46,915 bases of DNA from Sedimentisphaerales bacterium. Its GTDB lineage: Bacteria; Planctomycetota; Phycisphaerae; Sedimentisphaerales; Anaerobacaceae. The position numbers were made by a program, and so were the translations under genes. Below the pieces are notes generated by a model. That model did not search any database and was not told the origin of the DNA. It saw only the letters and a program-made list of their open reading frames with translations. Positions 1 through 7,677 of this stretch are shown here, piece after piece. The stretch's first letter is position 1. Each line of letters starts with the position of its first letter. The stretch is from contig JAFGCD010000150.1 of assembly GCA_016932835.1 (NCBI GenBank), positions 1 through 46,915 on the forward strand. The letters run 5' to 3'.

Positions 1-8
1 AACGACGA

Positions 9-36
9 GACCCCGAGGGGATCAACCCACGGGGTC
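9..36. other. GC-rich hairpin at the window's left edge
   Basis: A 7-bp perfect inverted repeat (GACCCCG at 9-15 and CGGGGTC at 30-36) with a 14-nt loop. It lies downstream of tRNA-Asn (read leftwards) and may be a second terminator or the terminator of a gene outside the window. The base run after it is only weakly T-rich on either strand, so its role is uncertain. Confidence 0.4.
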
Positions 37-40
37 TTGC

Positions 41-68
41 GTTAAATAAGAACCGCTGAAATCAGCGG
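41..68 (-). terminator. Probable intrinsic terminator of tRNA-Asn
   Basis: On the - strand, just after the encoded CCA of the tRNA, a 7-bp stem (CCGCTGA 53-59 with TCAGCGG 62-68) with a 2-nt loop is followed by a T-rich stretch (TTCTTATTT). This is the usual layout of a short tRNA transcription unit. Confidence 0.65.
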
Positions 69-77
69 CTTGAATTT

Positions 78-153
78 TGGCTCCCCGAGTAGGACTCGAA
101 CCTACAACCTAGCGGTTAACAGCCGCTCGCTCTACCAATTGAGCTATCGGGGA
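78..153 (-). tRNA. tRNA-Asn (anticodon GTT)
   Basis: Read on the - strand the sequence folds as a full cloverleaf: 7-bp acceptor stem (TCCCCGA with TCGGGGA), D arm GCTC-AATTGGTA-GAGC, a 5-bp anticodon stem (AGCGG with CCGCT) with loop CTGTTAA, variable loop, and a T arm with loop TTCGAGT. The anticodon GTT reads Asn codons and the discriminator base is G, as expected for tRNA-Asn. The CCA end is encoded (78-80). Length without CCA is 73 nt. Confidence 0.97.
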
Positions 154-563
154 TCAAACGCCGAAAAACGGCGCAGTGTGCTCGATAAGCCACCTTCGTC
201 AAAATCAATTCAGAGCATTATGCAGTTTTCGCCCTTCTTGTCAAGTCCTCAGCCCTATTTTGCCCCGATATTGCAAAAAACCCCCGCCAAAGCTGGATAA
301 GCCCCCGCCTATATTGTATACTTTTCATCTTTGTGAGATTCAAGTGAATCGGCCTGAAGTTCGATATTTAAGTGGATTGTTCGCATTTTTTCGATAGTTC
401 AGCAGAGTTTTTCTGACTTTTGGCCGAGGTCATACGTCCTATAGGAATAGTTGCCCGGGCGGCAAAATACAAGGTATTAGCGAACAGAAAGGCCTTTCAG
501 CGCATCTTAATGTGATTGTGCTGAAAAGGCCGAAATACGCATTTTACAGATATTATTGAGATC
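154..563. other. 410-bp intergenic region upstream of the kinase
   Basis: No convincing coding region. It contains a small inverted repeat (GATTC-AAGT-GAATC, 337-350) and a long hairpin just before the kinase start, listed separately. AT-rich stretches at 300-420 may hold the kinase promoter, but I could not pick a clear -35/-10 pair. Confidence 0.5.
491..531 (+). promoter_or_regulatory. Long leader hairpin 32 nt before the kinase start
   Basis: GGCCTTTCAGC (491-501) pairs with GCTGAAAAGGCC (520-531): an 11-bp stem with one bulged A, and an 18-nt loop that itself contains GCAT/ATGT. There is no T-run after it, so it is not a standard terminator. It could be an mRNA-stability or translational control element for the kinase/phosphatase transcript; this is inference. 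Confidence 0.5.
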
Positions 564-1436
564 ATGGCAAAAGACATCCTAAATGTTGGGGGCTTTACGA
601 TACTAAGACGCATCGGAATCGGCGCCAGAAGCACGATTTACCTCGCCACAGACGATGAAAACAAGGCCGATGTCGCTCTCAAACGCGTCCTTTTTCAGCG
701 CCCCGAGGACCGCAGAATTTTCGAACAGGTCGAAAACGAATTCAAGACCGCACAGAAAATCGACCATCCCTACATCAGAAAATGTCACAAGCTCAAGAAG
801 ATCAGGAGTATGCTCAAGGTCAAGGAAATGCTCCTTTCGATGGAGTATTTCGACGGCATGAACCTCGAAGACTGCCCCCCACTGAGCCTCGGAGATGTCC
901 TGCTCGTCTTCAGAATGGTCGCAACCGCACTGAACGCAATGCACCAGCACGGCTTCGTCCACTGCGACATAAAGCCAAACAACATCCTCATGAACAAGGC
1001 AGGCTCTATACAAATCATAGACCTCGGCCAGAGCTGCAGAATCGGAACCGTAAAGCACAGAATACAGGGCACCCCCGACTACATCGCGCCCGAACAGGTA
1101 AAACGAAAACCGCTGAACCCAAAGACCGACATCTTCAACCTTGGAGCAACAATGTACTGGGCTATGACCGGAAAACACGCCCCCACATTGATTCCGAAGA
1201 AGAACAAGTTCGGGATACCCGTAACCGAGCCCCGACGCGCCCCGAACGAAATCAAGAAGAAGATCCCGCAGGGAGTCTCAAACCTCGTTATGGACTGCAT
1301 CGAAGATGACCCGATGAAACGACCGAACAGCATGATGGCAGTCATTTCCAGGCTCGACTTGATGATACACAATATTTTCGGCGAGAAAATACAAGCAGGC
1401 AAAAATGCCACAAACAATAATCGAGTTGCTCAATAA
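564..1436 (+). CDS. Serine/threonine protein kinase (Hanks type, soluble)
   Basis: A minimal 290-residue protein kinase domain with no membrane segment or sensor domain. Visible subdomains are a glycine-rich loop (IGIGARSTIY, residues 17-26), the ATP-anchoring lysine in VALKRV (K40), the catalytic loop HCDIKPNNIL (D135, N140), a metal-binding DLG in place of DFG (153-155), and the activation/P+1 segment GTPDYIAPEQ (169-178). All catalytic residues are present, so activity is expected. The last 32 nt overlap the metallophosphoesterase gene, implying translational coupling of a kinase with a phosphatase-like partner. The ATG follows a weak GAGA ribosome site. Substrates are unknown. The short form without PASTA, WD40 or TPR extensions is unusual for planctomycete kinases, which are often multidomain. 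Confidence 0.9.
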   Translation: MAKDILNVGGFTILRRIGIGARSTIYLATDDENKADVALKRVLFQRPEDRRIFEQVENEFKTAQKIDHPYIRKCHKLKKIRSMLKVKEMLLSMEYFDGMNLEDCPPLSLGDVLLVFRMVATALNAMHQHGFVHCDIKPNNILMNKAGSIQIIDLGQSCRIGTVKHRIQGTPDYIAPEQVKRKPLNPKTDIFNLGATMYWAMTGKHAPTLIPKKNKFGIPVTEPRRAPNEIKKKIPQGVSNLVMDCIEDDPMKRPNSMMAVISRLDLMIHNIFGEKIQAGKNATNNNRVAQ

Positions 1437-2253
1437 CGCCGCAAAAGCAAACTACGCGGACAATAGCAGAAAACAAAATGTCATCTGTTTGCCCGCGAAC
1501 GGAAATCTTATCGTCACCGGCGACATCCACGGCCACAGGCGAAACTTCGAGAGAATAGTCTCCTTTGCAGACCTCGATAATAATCCCGAAACACACGTCG
1601 TACTCCACGAAATTATACACGGCGGACCCCAGGATGCACACGGAGGATGCCTCTCGTACAAACTGCTCTTTGACGTCGCAAGATTCAAGCTCCGCTTCCC
1701 CAACCAGGTGCACATCATACTCGGCAACCACGCCACCGCTTTCATCAACAACAGCGACGTTATGAAGGCGGGAAAGGAAATGAACCGGGCGTTCAGAGCG
1801 GCGCTCGAAAGAGAATTCGAGCAAAACGCCGGGGATATCATCCAGGCAATAAGAAATTTCCTTCTCTCGCTCGCCCTGGCTGTTAAATGCCCGAACAGAA
1901 TCTGGATCTCCCACTCTCTGCCCGCCGACAAAGCCGCAGACGATTTCGACCCCGAAATCTTCAACAGACCAATAACCGAGACCGACCTCCAAAGACCGGG
2001 CTCGGCATACCTGCTGACCTGGGGCAGAAGACACAGCCAGCAGCTCCTCGACAAGCTCGCCTCTCTGCTCGACGTTGACCTGTTCGTACTCGGCCACCAG
2101 CCGCAGGAAAAAGGATTCGCCCAGGCCGGAGACAACCTCCTGATCATCGCTTCGGACCACAACCACGGCTGCATACTCGAAATAGACCTCACAGAATCAT
2201 ACACAATCCGACAGCTTGTCGATTCGGTAATCCCGCTGACCTCAATAGCTTGA
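1405..2253 (+). CDS. PPP-like metallophosphoesterase, probable partner of the kinase
   Basis: 282 residues of calcineurin-like fold. The first metal motif GDIHGH is intact (39-44) and GNHA (107-110) matches GNHE of the PPP Ser/Thr phosphatases. The middle signature GDxVDRG is replaced by HEIIHGGP (68-75), and the HGG motif by WISHSLPA. Later GHQPQEKGF and IIASDHNHG resemble the last PPP motifs. The spacing is that of PPP phosphatases, but two metal or phosphate ligands are changed, so it may use a different metal set, act on another phosphoester, or be regulatory. The start overlaps the kinase by 32 nt, so both are made from one message; reversing the kinase's phosphorylation is the obvious inference. 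Confidence 0.82.
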   Translation: MPQTIIELLNNAAKANYADNSRKQNVICLPANGNLIVTGDIHGHRRNFERIVSFADLDNNPETHVVLHEIIHGGPQDAHGGCLSYKLLFDVARFKLRFPNQVHIILGNHATAFINNSDVMKAGKEMNRAFRAALEREFEQNAGDIIQAIRNFLLSLALAVKCPNRIWISHSLPADKAADDFDPEIFNRPITETDLQRPGSAYLLTWGRRHSQQLLDKLASLLDVDLFVLGHQPQEKGFAQAGDNLLIIASDHNHGCILEIDLTESYTIRQLVDSVIPLTSIA

Positions 2254-2337
2254 CAATAACGTCTCAACGAGTAATAATTGCGCCCATTCTATGCGCAAGT
2301 GCAAACGAAGTGAAACGCTGCAAAGGAAATCCGCCGA

Positions 2338-3549
2338 ATGGTAGGGTATTCGTATATAGCCATATTCGTAATCCTCTCGCAACTGCTGATCCTCTTCCAG
2401 GCCTTCCGAAACTGCCGCTATGTCCTGTCAAAATACCGAAAACAGCGCCTCGGCCAGACCGTGCGCGTCGCAATCATCGTACCGTGCAAAGGACTCGATT
2501 CGCACTTCGAGAAGAACATCACCTCGCTATTCAAGCAGGATTACGACAATTACATCCTCTGCTTCGTCGTCGAAGACAAATCAGACCCTGCATATCCCGA
2601 ACTCTGCAGCCTGAAGGACCGCTTCGCCGAAGATTCCAGGGCCCTTGACATCAAAATCCTCGTCTCCGGACAGGCCGAGTCCTCGAGCCAGAAGATACAC
2701 AACCTCCTTCACGCCTACAATAACGTCGCAGACGACGTCGAGATACTGGCATTCGCCGATTCAGACATCTGTGTCCGCCCCGACTGGCTCAGTCATCTCA
2801 TCTGGCCTCTGCGAGGCTACCGATACGGCGCAGCAACGGGCTATCGATGGTTCGTACCCGAAAAGAACAACCTCGCGACGTTAGCGATGTCGGCGTTGAA
2901 CGCAAGGGTCGCACAGCAACTCGGCAATACGCGATTCAACCAGGCATGGGGAGGCTCCACGGCCATCAGGGTCGATGTCTTCCGAAAGGTCGGACTCGAC
3001 AAGCTCTGGCCCAGAGTCCTCAGCGACGACCTCTCACTGACATACGCCGTCAAAAAAGCCGGGATGAAGCTCGCATTCGTGCCGGCCTGCCTGGTCGCAT
3101 CGTACGAATCGACCACCTGGCCGAAGCTCTTCGAGTTCGCAAGAAGGCAATTCCTAATCACGCGCGTCTATAGATTCTGGACGTGGCTCTTCGGCCTGGC
3201 CGTTACGCTCTATTCCGTCCTCTGTATCTACGCAACCGCCGCCCTCGCTATCTACGCAGCATACGCCTCTCTCGCAAACCTGCCCTTGTTCTTCGCCGTA
3301 CCCATAGCAACCCTCCTGTGCCACGTCGCAGGAGCCGTCATTCGACAGAGAATGATCGCAGAACTGCTCGAAAAAGACCGACCCAACATGAGATTCGCTG
3401 CCGCCGCGGATATCCTGCTCACATGGCTCTGGTCGCTGCTGCTCTTCGTCATGATGCTCTCATCGGCGATAGGAAGAACAATCTCATGGCGGGGAATCAA
3501 ATACAAGCTCATAAGCCCCACGGAGACCATTATCAAGACCGGCGGCTAA
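2338..3549 (+). CDS. Membrane glycosyltransferase family 2/21 (ceramide glucosyltransferase / HpnI-like)
   Basis: A 403-residue GT-A glycosyltransferase with one N-terminal membrane segment (residues 5-24) and three to four C-terminal ones (about 275-385). Processive/GT21-type motifs are present: VAIIVPCKG at the nucleotide-binding start, an Asp pair in VVEDKSD, FADSDICV (the DxD-like D2), SDDLSLTYA (D3), and RRQFLITRVYRFW, which corresponds to the (Q/R)xxRW acceptor motif. It should transfer a sugar from a nucleotide sugar to a lipid or other membrane acceptor at the cytoplasmic face. It starts 84 nt after the phosphatase with AAGGAAA as ribosome site, so co-transcription is likely. The acceptor cannot be read from the sequence. 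Confidence 0.82.
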   Translation: MVGYSYIAIFVILSQLLILFQAFRNCRYVLSKYRKQRLGQTVRVAIIVPCKGLDSHFEKNITSLFKQDYDNYILCFVVEDKSDPAYPELCSLKDRFAEDSRALDIKILVSGQAESSSQKIHNLLHAYNNVADDVEILAFADSDICVRPDWLSHLIWPLRGYRYGAATGYRWFVPEKNNLATLAMSALNARVAQQLGNTRFNQAWGGSTAIRVDVFRKVGLDKLWPRVLSDDLSLTYAVKKAGMKLAFVPACLVASYESTTWPKLFEFARRQFLITRVYRFWTWLFGLAVTLYSVLCIYATAALAIYAAYASLANLPLFFAVPIATLLCHVAGAVIRQRMIAELLEKDRPNMRFAAAADILLTWLWSLLLFVMMLSSAIGRTISWRGIKYKLISPTETIIKTGG

Positions 3550-3593
3550 ACCGTAGCCTCCACAGCAATCTCCTCGCTCCCCCAATAAAAAAA

Positions 3594-3627
3594 GCACACG
3601 GCCGAATATAACTACCCAGCCGTGTGC
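3594..3627 (-). terminator. Strong intrinsic terminator between convergent genes
   Basis: A 9-bp perfect stem, GCACACGGC (3594-3602) with GCCGTGTGC (3619-3627), is followed on the - strand by seven T (A7 at 3587-3593 on +). It ends the MocA oxidoreductase transcript and may also work for the glycosyltransferase transcript coming from the left, although the + side tail (ATTAAAA) is weaker. Confidence 0.88.
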
Positions 3628-3650
3628 ATTAAAACGCAAACAACAAAATC

Positions 3651-5000
3651 CTACAAATGATAAGGGTGACGCTGAGGACGGCCCATCATTCGACGCGCCT
3701 GATCGTCACCGACTATCTCCTGTTTACTCTGGTCCCACTCGATCTTCCGTCCAAGTATGAACGACAGATTGCCGAGAACGGTCAGATTCGCAACGCCGAC
3801 CGCAGCATCGATATTCATTATCGTCTTGGCGCCGGTCTTGATACCCTTGAACCAGTCTTCCTTATGCCCTGGGCTTCGATAAACGTCTTTGCCGCCCGCC
3901 GGAAGTTCCCATTCCCGGGCCTTCTTCTCCGCCCAGGTCCCGCCGTCGCCGCCCCAGTGGATGAATTCACCCTTGCTGCCACGGTAAATCGCGCCGTAAC
4001 CCGGCCTGCTGATTTTGCCGCCCGGCTCTTTGCCGGTCCGCTCCTCGGCCTTGGGCAGTTTATCGTTGGGCATCTGACGCCACGTCATAACCCAGTCAGG
4101 ATTTTTGAACGTATAGGTGACATCCATCAGAACCGCACTGTCCCAAAGCCCCTGCTTCGGAGATGTCCCCGTAGCTTCGACGGTTACAGGACCCGTCCCG
4201 TCGGCCCCCATCCACCACATTGCGCAGCTCATCACGTGAGCGCCGCGGTCGCGAATTTGACCGCCGCCCGACTCCAAAACCCACCGGAAAACGCCGTGGC
4301 AATAACGCTGGTTGTAAGGCCGCCAGCGCAAAGGCCCGAGCCACAAGTCCCAATCCAGTTCCTCCGGGGGTTCGCTGTCAGCAACAGGATTGTTGTCCTC
4401 GGGACTGGGATAATGGAAACAATCCACCCGCTTGATATCGCCGATATTGCCGTTCACAAGGTATCTATGGGCCAGATAAGCCTCCGGCTGAGACCGCCCC
4501 TGCGAGCCGACCTGAACCGAGACCTTGTTCTCCTTCGCCGCGGCCATCATCGCCTTGCCCTCCTCGATCGTGCAGCATGCCGGCTTCTCGACATAAACAT
4601 GCTTGCCGCACTGCGCCGCGTGGACCATCTGGACGCCGTGCCAGTGGTCCGGAGTCGCAATCACTACCGCATCGACATCCTTACGCTGAAGAACATAGCG
4701 ATAGTCACGATAAGGAGTCACACCCTTGCCGGCAGTCATTACAGCCTGGGCCAGACGATTCTCGTCCGCATCACAAACCGCCGCGATCCTGACCTCGCCC
4801 CTGTCCATACGGCTCTTCATATCGCGCAAGTGGTAACCGCCCATCCCGCCAACACCGATATGAGCCGTAACTATCCGATCGTTAGCGCCGGGCCGGCCTG
4901 CGCCGCCCAATACGCTCGACGGTATAAGATACGGAACACTCGCCGCCGCACCGGCAGCAGCAAGAAATTCACGCCTGCTGAGTTTCTTCGTTCGTTCCAT
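3651..5000 (-). CDS. Tat-exported Gfo/Idh/MocA family oxidoreductase
   Basis: 449 residues. It begins with a twin-arginine signal (SRREFLAAAGAAASVPYL, residues 8-25), then a Rossmann NAD(P)-binding start (HIGVGGMGGYH), the family signature VIATPDHWH, and EKPACCTIEEG with the EKP motif whose lysine is catalytic in this family. The C-terminal half is the substrate/dimerization domain. It is probably a periplasmic sugar or polyol dehydrogenase/epimerase with a tightly bound cofactor; planctomycetes carry many such paralogues for complex polysaccharide breakdown. The start is supported by GAAAGGCGG upstream. It is monocistronic: a strong terminator follows and a separate promoter serves the upstream gene. 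Confidence 0.93.
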   Translation of the reverse strand: MERTKKLSRREFLAAAGAAASVPYLIPSSVLGGAGRPGANDRIVTAHIGVGGMGGYHLRDMKSRMDRGEVRIAAVCDADENRLAQAVMTAGKGVTPYRDYRYVLQRKDVDAVVIATPDHWHGVQMVHAAQCGKHVYVEKPACCTIEEGKAMMAAAKENKVSVQVGSQGRSQPEAYLAHRYLVNGNIGDIKRVDCFHYPSPEDNNPVADSEPPEELDWDLWLGPLRWRPYNQRYCHGVFRWVLESGGGQIRDRGAHVMSCAMWWMGADGTGPVTVEATGTSPKQGLWDSAVLMDVTYTFKNPDWVMTWRQMPNDKLPKAEERTGKEPGGKISRPGYGAIYRGSKGEFIHWGGDGGTWAEKKAREWELPAGGKDVYRSPGHKEDWFKGIKTGAKTIMNIDAAVGVANLTVLGNLSFILGRKIEWDQSKQEIVGDDQARRMMGRPQRHPYHL

Positions 5001-5089
5001 GGTTATTGCCGCCTTTCATTTTTGCTTTATCGCAACAGGACAAGCCAGCTAAACACTCATCCCGATTTCGAATCTTTTAACATCGCCGC

Positions 5090-5668
5090 CTAATCCGGCA
5101 ATGCCTTGATGGTTGTCTCTTTCGTAGGAACGAGCTTGACGCACTCATATCCCTCGACCTTCCCGCCGAGCTTGCGAATCGACTGGGCGAGATTTTGTTT
5201 GAACTCTTCAGGCGCCGACTCAAATCCTCCCTGCAATGCCGATAAAGCCCGCCTTCCGCCGATCCGCTCCAAAACCATTCGAGCATCCTCCCGAAGTTCC
5301 TTGTGACTTAGAAGCTCGGCTATCGGCTCAATCCGCCTGCGGCTGCCTATCTCTGAAAGCATCCACAGAATTTCTCGACGAACGGCAACCGGAGCATCGC
5401 CCCCCAAAACGCCGTTCAACTTAACGGCAACCTCCCGGCTCTCGCTCCTCGCACCAGGCCTGCCAGTATAGCGGACAATCCGCCACAACGCGCGCTTCGC
5501 CGCCCGCGCAACCTCCAGATTGCCATCCGTCATCAAACCGGCCAGAGACTCCACACCGGCTGCGCCAACCGATCCGGCCCCCTGCCAGGCCTCGGTCCGA
5601 ACACCAGCATCGCTGTCCTTCAGCTTGCTGAGCAGACCGGATACCGTACTGTCATTATTCCTCGACAT
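5090..5668 (-). CDS. HEAT-repeat protein
   Basis: 192 residues built of about four HEAT/PBS-lyase-like helical repeats, for example GAGSVGAAGVESLAGLMTDG, EVARAAKRALWRIVRY and VAVRREILWMLSEIGSRR, each with the Ala/Leu/Arg spacing of the repeat. No signal peptide or catalytic motif is visible, so it is a protein-binding scaffold or regulator. The Shine-Dalgarno AGGAAAGGG precedes the ATG, and a good sigma-70 promoter lies about 50-80 nt upstream. Function unknown. Confidence 0.75.
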   Translation of the reverse strand: MSRNNDSTVSGLLSKLKDSDAGVRTEAWQGAGSVGAAGVESLAGLMTDGNLEVARAAKRALWRIVRYTGRPGARSESREVAVKLNGVLGGDAPVAVRREILWMLSEIGSRRRIEPIAELLSHKELREDARMVLERIGGRRALSALQGGFESAPEEFKQNLAQSIRKLGGKVEGYECVKLVPTKETTIKALPD

Positions 5669-5717
5669 GGTAAAAACCCTTTCCTGTTAACATAGAATCG
5701 CATCATAATCGCAAGCT

Positions 5718-5747
5718 ATTCTATACGCGCCGGATGCCGGTGGTCAA
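5718..5747 (-). promoter_or_regulatory. Sigma-70-type promoter of the HEAT-repeat gene
   Basis: On the - strand TTGACC, an 18-nt spacer, then TAGAAT; the overlapping TATAGA gives a 16-nt spacer alternative. It is placed so that the leader would be about 45 nt. Confidence 0.6.
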
Positions 5748-5878
5748 CGCTATATCGAAGAAATTCCCTCGCTCCATGATTCCCTGAAAATGCCAATCCC
5801 CCCTGCCCCTCAAATACCCCGGATGCAGCCGGGCGGAAAAAGAGCCGCTCGAAGCCGGATCGAGTTTGCAGACACAGC

Positions 5879-6940
5879 CTAATCAATATCCGCGATGTCG
5901 CCGGGGTCCTTGCCCACAAGATAGACCCTGTTCTTGCCGCTCTGTTTGGCGTCCAGAAGGGCCATGTCGGCCTTGGCGAATAGTTCCTCTATACTCGCTC
6001 CGTCGCGAGGGTAGCTCGCCAGCCCGCCGCTTATCGCCAGGACACCCTTGCCCTCGGAACCAAGCAAATGCAGCTCCGCCCGCTCCAACTCGCTTACGAA
6101 ACGCTTGACAATGAAGATTGCCTCGCCCGGATGGTCGCCGCTGGTCGATCGTCTTTCACTGTCTTCGCTCGCGCCCTCTTGCCGAGGATCGTCCCAGAAT
6201 ATAACCGCAAACTCATCGCCTCCTATCCGCCCGACAACGTCGTGACTCCGACAGCACCGACGAATCAAAACCGCCGCTTCACGCAGTATCTCGTCACCGG
6301 CCAGGTGACCGTAAAGATCGTTATAGTGCTTCAGATTATCGATATCGAAAACCAGCAATGTCACTCGACCGCCCGCCTGCTCGGCACGCTCTATCACCTG
6401 CCTGGCAAACTCCCAGATGTAGTTGCGATTCTTCAGCCCCGTCAGGTCGTCTTCGGTAGCAAGCCTTTCGAGATGCGCCATCCTCTCCGCAGCAGCCCCG
6501 TCCGGAAGACCGGTCATCGCAACCTCACCCGACGATGCCACCGCCGAAACCGAATCGCCCGAACCGGCCGCCCGAGACAAGAACGCCGAAAACTCAAGCG
6601 GACAAATAAAATAATCGTCCGCAACAGACGAACCAATCTCGCCCCGACCGACCAAAGCCATAGCCTCAGGTTCTTCAGACATCATGGCAAGGAGAATTAT
6701 CTTCGCCAGGCAGCTTCCCCGAAGAGCCTTCAAGGCCTGCCGAAGCCTGCTCGCAGCACCGGACATCACCACCCCCACAATCGAATAATCCCCGTTGCGT
6801 GCTGCATCGATTCCATCGAGTATATTAAGATGCGCTTCGCACCGGCTCTCCCTGATACGGGCGGCATCGAGAAACGCCCTGTCGATATCGCCGATCAGCA
6901 GGACCTGCCCCGATAAATCTTTGCTCTTTTCGACACCCAT
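5879..6940 (-). CDS. Diguanylate cyclase with degenerate receiver-like N-terminus
   Basis: 353 residues. Residues 1-125 look like a CheY-type receiver (VLLIGDID at strand 1), but the expected phospho-acceptor aspartate position reads VGVVMSG, so phosphorylation is unlikely. Residues 160-345 form a full GGDEF domain: DDLTGLKNRN at its start, VFDIDNLKHYND, active-site GGDEF (240-244) and an inhibitory-site RxxD (RSHD, 231-234) five residues before it. It should make cyclic di-GMP with product feedback inhibition. A roughly 30-residue acidic insertion follows the GGDEF loop. It lies 4 nt after the upstream REC-like gene and has its own GGAG ribosome site, so the two form an operon. Confidence 0.92.
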   Translation of the reverse strand: MGVEKSKDLSGQVLLIGDIDRAFLDAARIRESRCEAHLNILDGIDAARNGDYSIVGVVMSGAASRLRQALKALRGSCLAKIILLAMMSEEPEAMALVGRGEIGSSVADDYFICPLEFSAFLSRAAGSGDSVSAVASSGEVAMTGLPDGAAAERMAHLERLATEDDLTGLKNRNYIWEFARQVIERAEQAGGRVTLLVFDIDNLKHYNDLYGHLAGDEILREAAVLIRRCCRSHDVVGRIGGDEFAVIFWDDPRQEGASEDSERRSTSGDHPGEAIFIVKRFVSELERAELHLLGSEGKGVLAISGGLASYPRDGASIEELFAKADMALLDAKQSGKNRVYLVGKDPGDIADID

Positions 6941-6944
6941 TTAT

Positions 6945-7460
6945 CTATGCTCCGAACAAGGCATCCGTTTCCGCCTTTGTCATGCGAAACTCATCTCTCA
7001 GAAAACCGCCGGACCTGCCCTTACCGCGATAGGCGGACCCGTCATCGCCCAGTATCTTTCCGATAACCTTTTCGGTTTTCCTTCGTCCGCCAGACCCGCT
7101 CTGGCCCTTCAATTTACCCAGCAGCTCGCGGACTTCTGAAGGCTCCGTAAAAACAAATGCCCCGCGCTCCATAGCCGAGACAACTTCACGCTGCCTGCTC
7201 GCGACACGGTCATCCAAATAGCAGCAGCAAAAATACCCGCAGCGCCCGGCTATCTCGAAAAATTGCCCCTCCTCCCTGCACAATTCGCCCAAACGCCCGA
7301 AAACAATACCGCTGCCGCCTTCGCGTAATCTGCAGACGGCTGAATACACCTCCTCACATCGAACACTCTCAATCCCAAAACCGTCCAGAATATTCACAAC
7401 GCTCACCGCAACCTCAGCCGGCAAGTCGCCAATTATGATCGCAGCAAATTGTAAATCCAA
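6945..7460 (-). CDS. Degenerate receiver-like protein, partner of the diguanylate cyclase
   Basis: Not recognised with certainty. From the TTG at 7460 the protein starts MDLQFAAIIIGDLPAEVAVS and shows the alternating strand/helix pattern of a receiver domain over residues 1-115, without a clear phospho-acceptor Asp. A basic, Gly-rich tail follows (KLKGQSGSGGRRKTEKVIG). The 7460 start is chosen because AGGG lies 6 nt upstream and the fold begins there; a TTG at 7520 would add 20 residues and has no good ribosome site. The gene is 4 nt from the GGDEF protein. It is likely a regulator of, or co-receptor with, that cyclase; this is inference from context only. Confidence 0.6.
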   Translation of the reverse strand: MDLQFAAIIIGDLPAEVAVSVVNILDGFGIESVRCEEVYSAVCRLREGGSGIVFGRLGELCREEGQFFEIAGRCGYFCCCYLDDRVASRQREVVSAMERGAFVFTEPSEVRELLGKLKGQSGSGGRRKTEKVIGKILGDDGSAYRGKGRSGGFLRDEFRMTKAETDALFGA

Positions 7461-7544
7461 GGCGCACCCTGCTGAACAAACCAAAAAAATAAGCTGAAGA
7501 AAAGGCCTCCAAAAACTCAAAAAGCCTTGTGCATCACCTACTCT

Positions 7545-7572
7545 ATGATAGCAGAAATTGACGGAAAGTCAA
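7545..7572 (-). promoter_or_regulatory. Sigma-70-type promoter of the REC-like/GGDEF operon
   Basis: TTGACT, 16-nt spacer, TATCAT on the - strand. The predicted transcript starts near 7538. It leaves about 78 nt before the favoured TTG start and includes a 5-codon ATG reading frame (7517-7534) whose TGA overlaps the alternative TTG. Confidence 0.72.
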
Positions 7573-7677
7573 CCCAAATCCGCCAAAACGCCCCGCAGAC
7601 GCCTCTGCTGCCGTTGCCTCCGACACTAAATTGATACTCCGGCGATATGGGTTTCGCAGGCGGCTTCGACGCCGCAA

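Noticed and set aside
70-300. 76-residue open frame on + across the tRNA
   Set aside because: It is the complement of tRNA-Asn plus intergenic DNA.
3657-5093. 478-residue open frame on + opposite the MocA oxidoreductase
   Set aside because: The - strand frame has a Tat signal and full family motifs; the + frame has none and arises from biased codon third positions.
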